A stretch of DNA of 6,407 nt from contig JALVCY010000696.1 in assembly GCA_027009605.1 (NCBI GenBank), positions 1 through 6,407 on the forward strand, written 5' to 3'. Origin of the DNA: Saprospiraceae bacterium. GTDB taxonomy: Bacteria; Bacteroidota; Bacteroidia; Chitinophagales; Saprospiraceae. The notes beneath the pieces were generated by a model. That model made no database searches. It saw only the letters and a list, made by a program, of their open reading frames with translations, and was not told the DNA's origin. Position 1 is the stretch's first letter. The number at the start of each line of letters is the position of its first letter. This document shows, one piece after another, positions 5,389 through 6,407 of the stretch. The position numbers and the translations under genes are program-made.

Positions 5389-6021
5389 TCAATATCTAGC
5401 CGCCATTTCTTTTTTCAAGCGCTCCATGGTTTCTATAGGGCCTTTGGTGATGGCCAAATTAATCGCCCAAGCAGGTAGGACACCGCCGGGTTCGCTCAAG
5501 ATATTGTAGTCGATATCTACTTTGCCATTATCGAGCGGGGTGAAAGTCCAAGTATATTCTAGGACTTGAATACGGACGATACCTTTTTGCACCTTGTATA
5601 GGTCATCTTTTGCGTAAGCATCTGCGTGGGTTTTGACGATATTAGTGCCGGGCACTGTCCATGTTTTTGAATGGATAATGACATCTCTGTCACTCAATGG
5701 AAATGGAAAATCAGTTCGATTATAATAATAATACTCATCGTCAGAAACCTTTTTTAGCAGGTCAGAATGGGTACAGCGATAGACCCAATTTTTGAAGTTG
5801 GGTACATCGTCCAAGACGGTGAGTAGCTGGTCGAGTGTACCGTCGATTTGGGTTGTAATTCGTACTTCTTTGATGCTGGATTTGGGGGTGGTTCTAGTGT
5901 AGATGGAGATATTTCCTTTTTTCGTTTTTAGTTCCCAAGTATCCACCGGCGTCTCATGGCCGGAAAAAAACAGCAGCCATGACCAAGATAAAAAAAATTT
6001 AAAAAATATGGAACGATTCAT
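5389..6021 (-). CDS. START/SRPBCC-domain protein, exported or membrane-anchored
   Basis: This protein of 210 residues begins with a hydrophobic segment (about 5-20) after a basic residue, a signal peptide or anchor. Residues 28-207 form one START-like domain: W29 and the YTR at 41-43, then a helical part with VLDDVPNFKNWV (69-80). FPFPLSDRD (105-113) is the proline/RD motif typical of bacterial START proteins. The strand EYTWTFTPLDNGKVDIDY (155-172) and the long C-terminal helix after EPGGVLPAWAIN (177-188) close the hydrophobic cavity. Members of this fold bind lipids or other hydrophobic ligands; the ligand here is unknown. The length fits the family. The start ATG (6021-6019) is preceded by AAGAAAA, a weak ribosome site. 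No neighbour shares its strand, so it is probably monocistronic. The call on family is strong and the role is open. Confidence 0.92.
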   Translation of the reverse strand: MNRSIFFKFFLSWSWLLFFSGHETPVDTWELKTKKGNISIYTRTTPKSSIKEVRITTQIDGTLDQLLTVLDDVPNFKNWVYRCTHSDLLKKVSDDEYYYYNRTDFPFPLSDRDVIIHSKTWTVPGTNIVKTHADAYAKDDLYKVQKGIVRIQVLEYTWTFTPLDNGKVDIDYNILSEPGGVLPAWAINLAITKGPIETMERLKKEMAARY

Positions 6022-6238
6022 TTTTCTTGTGTTTACACGGATTCGTATTTAACAGAATTTGGGGTGATTTGTTTGAAGGGAAGAGAAGATTAACAGTTTG
6101 TCGGAGTTTTGTTCGACAGTTGAGTTGACTCCGAAAAGGATCCTGATTTAAAACCACCAATTTTTATTCTGTTTGGGGATTTTGTTCAATCGTTCGTTCA
6201 ACTGTTCAGTCGAAAGTACTGGGATTCAATATATTGGT
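6022..6238. other. Leader region of the START gene with alternative hairpins
   Basis: This stretch lies upstream of the minus-strand START gene and should hold its promoter. I found no clear TAnnTTTG element on that strand. TCGGAGT (6101-6107) is the exact complement of ACTCCGA (6128-6134). The overlapping TGTCG (6099-6103) can instead pair with CGACA (6114-6118), so the two stems exclude each other. No reading frame here looks like a gene. Confidence 0.4.
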
Positions 6239-6366
6239 GTTCAATTTGTCCTTCGGACGTTCAATTTGTGCTTCGCACGTTCAATTGCCTTCGGCGTTCA
6301 AATAGCAAGATTTCTTGGCTGCCTACCCGTTACACCGTTATATCGCTATACCGCTACACCGTTAAT
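6239..6366 (-). repeat. Composite repeat module, copy 4 (inverted)
   Basis: Read on the minus strand, five octamers (6366 down to 6327: ATTAACGG, TGTAGCGG, TATAGCGA, TATAACGG, TGTAACGG) lead into GTAGGCAGCC (6326-6317) and AAGAAA. Three TTGAACG units follow, with hairpin cores GCC-GAA-GGC (6287-6295), GTGC-GAA-GCAC (6268-6278) and GTCC-GAA-GGAC (6248-6258). The order matches copy 2, but the orientation is opposite. The plus-strand frame across it (6173-6373) is a repeat read-out. Confidence 0.9.
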
Positions 6367-6407
6367 ATCTTAGACCGGGAGTAAAAACTGCACAAAAAGG
6401 TAGTATT

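Noticed and set aside
6367..6407. Gene entering from the right edge
   Set aside because: Only about 40 bases lie beyond the repeat module, and no frame there gives a recognisable protein end.

Overview
The window looks like chromosome from a Bacteroidota bacterium, probably Saprospiraceae-like. The signs are the style of the large von Willebrand factor A (VWA) membrane protein, starts without strong Shine-Dalgarno sites, a TAnnTTTG-type -7 promoter element before one gene, and long gene-free stretches full of short repeats. This placement is inference from the sequence alone; no marker gene is present.

Layout. Bases 1-558 are non-coding and repeat-rich. A minus-strand gene (559-2658) encodes a membrane-anchored VWA protein of about 699 residues. 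A gap of about 1.1 kb (2659-3771) carries most of the repeats. A plus-strand gene (3772-4659) encodes a 295-residue protein that I do not recognise by name. Its E58...D88...D97-x-K99 pattern suggests a PD-(D/E)XK nuclease fold. A short reading frame overlaps its stop codon as TGATG and runs into a repeat after about 18 codons, so it may be the stump of a second operon gene. The convergent gap 4660-5388 holds an imperfect hairpin repeat, a 19-bp tandem repeat and a palindrome. A minus-strand gene (5389-6021) encodes a START/SRPBCC lipid-binding-type protein with an N-terminal signal or anchor. The right end (6239-6366) carries an inverted copy of the repeat module.

The most distinctive content is the non-coding repeat system. 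Several short-period units recur: a heptamer TYAAAGG, an octamer like TRTARCGG, a nonamer TCAACTTCT, a 9-bp CACGAAAAA unit, and 17-20 bp units starting TTGAACG. The TTGAACG units each carry a mini-hairpin whose stem varies by compensatory change while the loop stays mostly GAA. The same core, GCGAAGC, occurs nine times, always outside the genes. Modules recur in a fixed order (octamers, GTAGGCAGCC, hairpin units). Direct copies flank the VWA gene, and inverted copies enclose the nuclease-like and START genes.

The three genes show no obvious shared pathway. They face different ways, are separated by repeat blocks, and look like separate transcription units.
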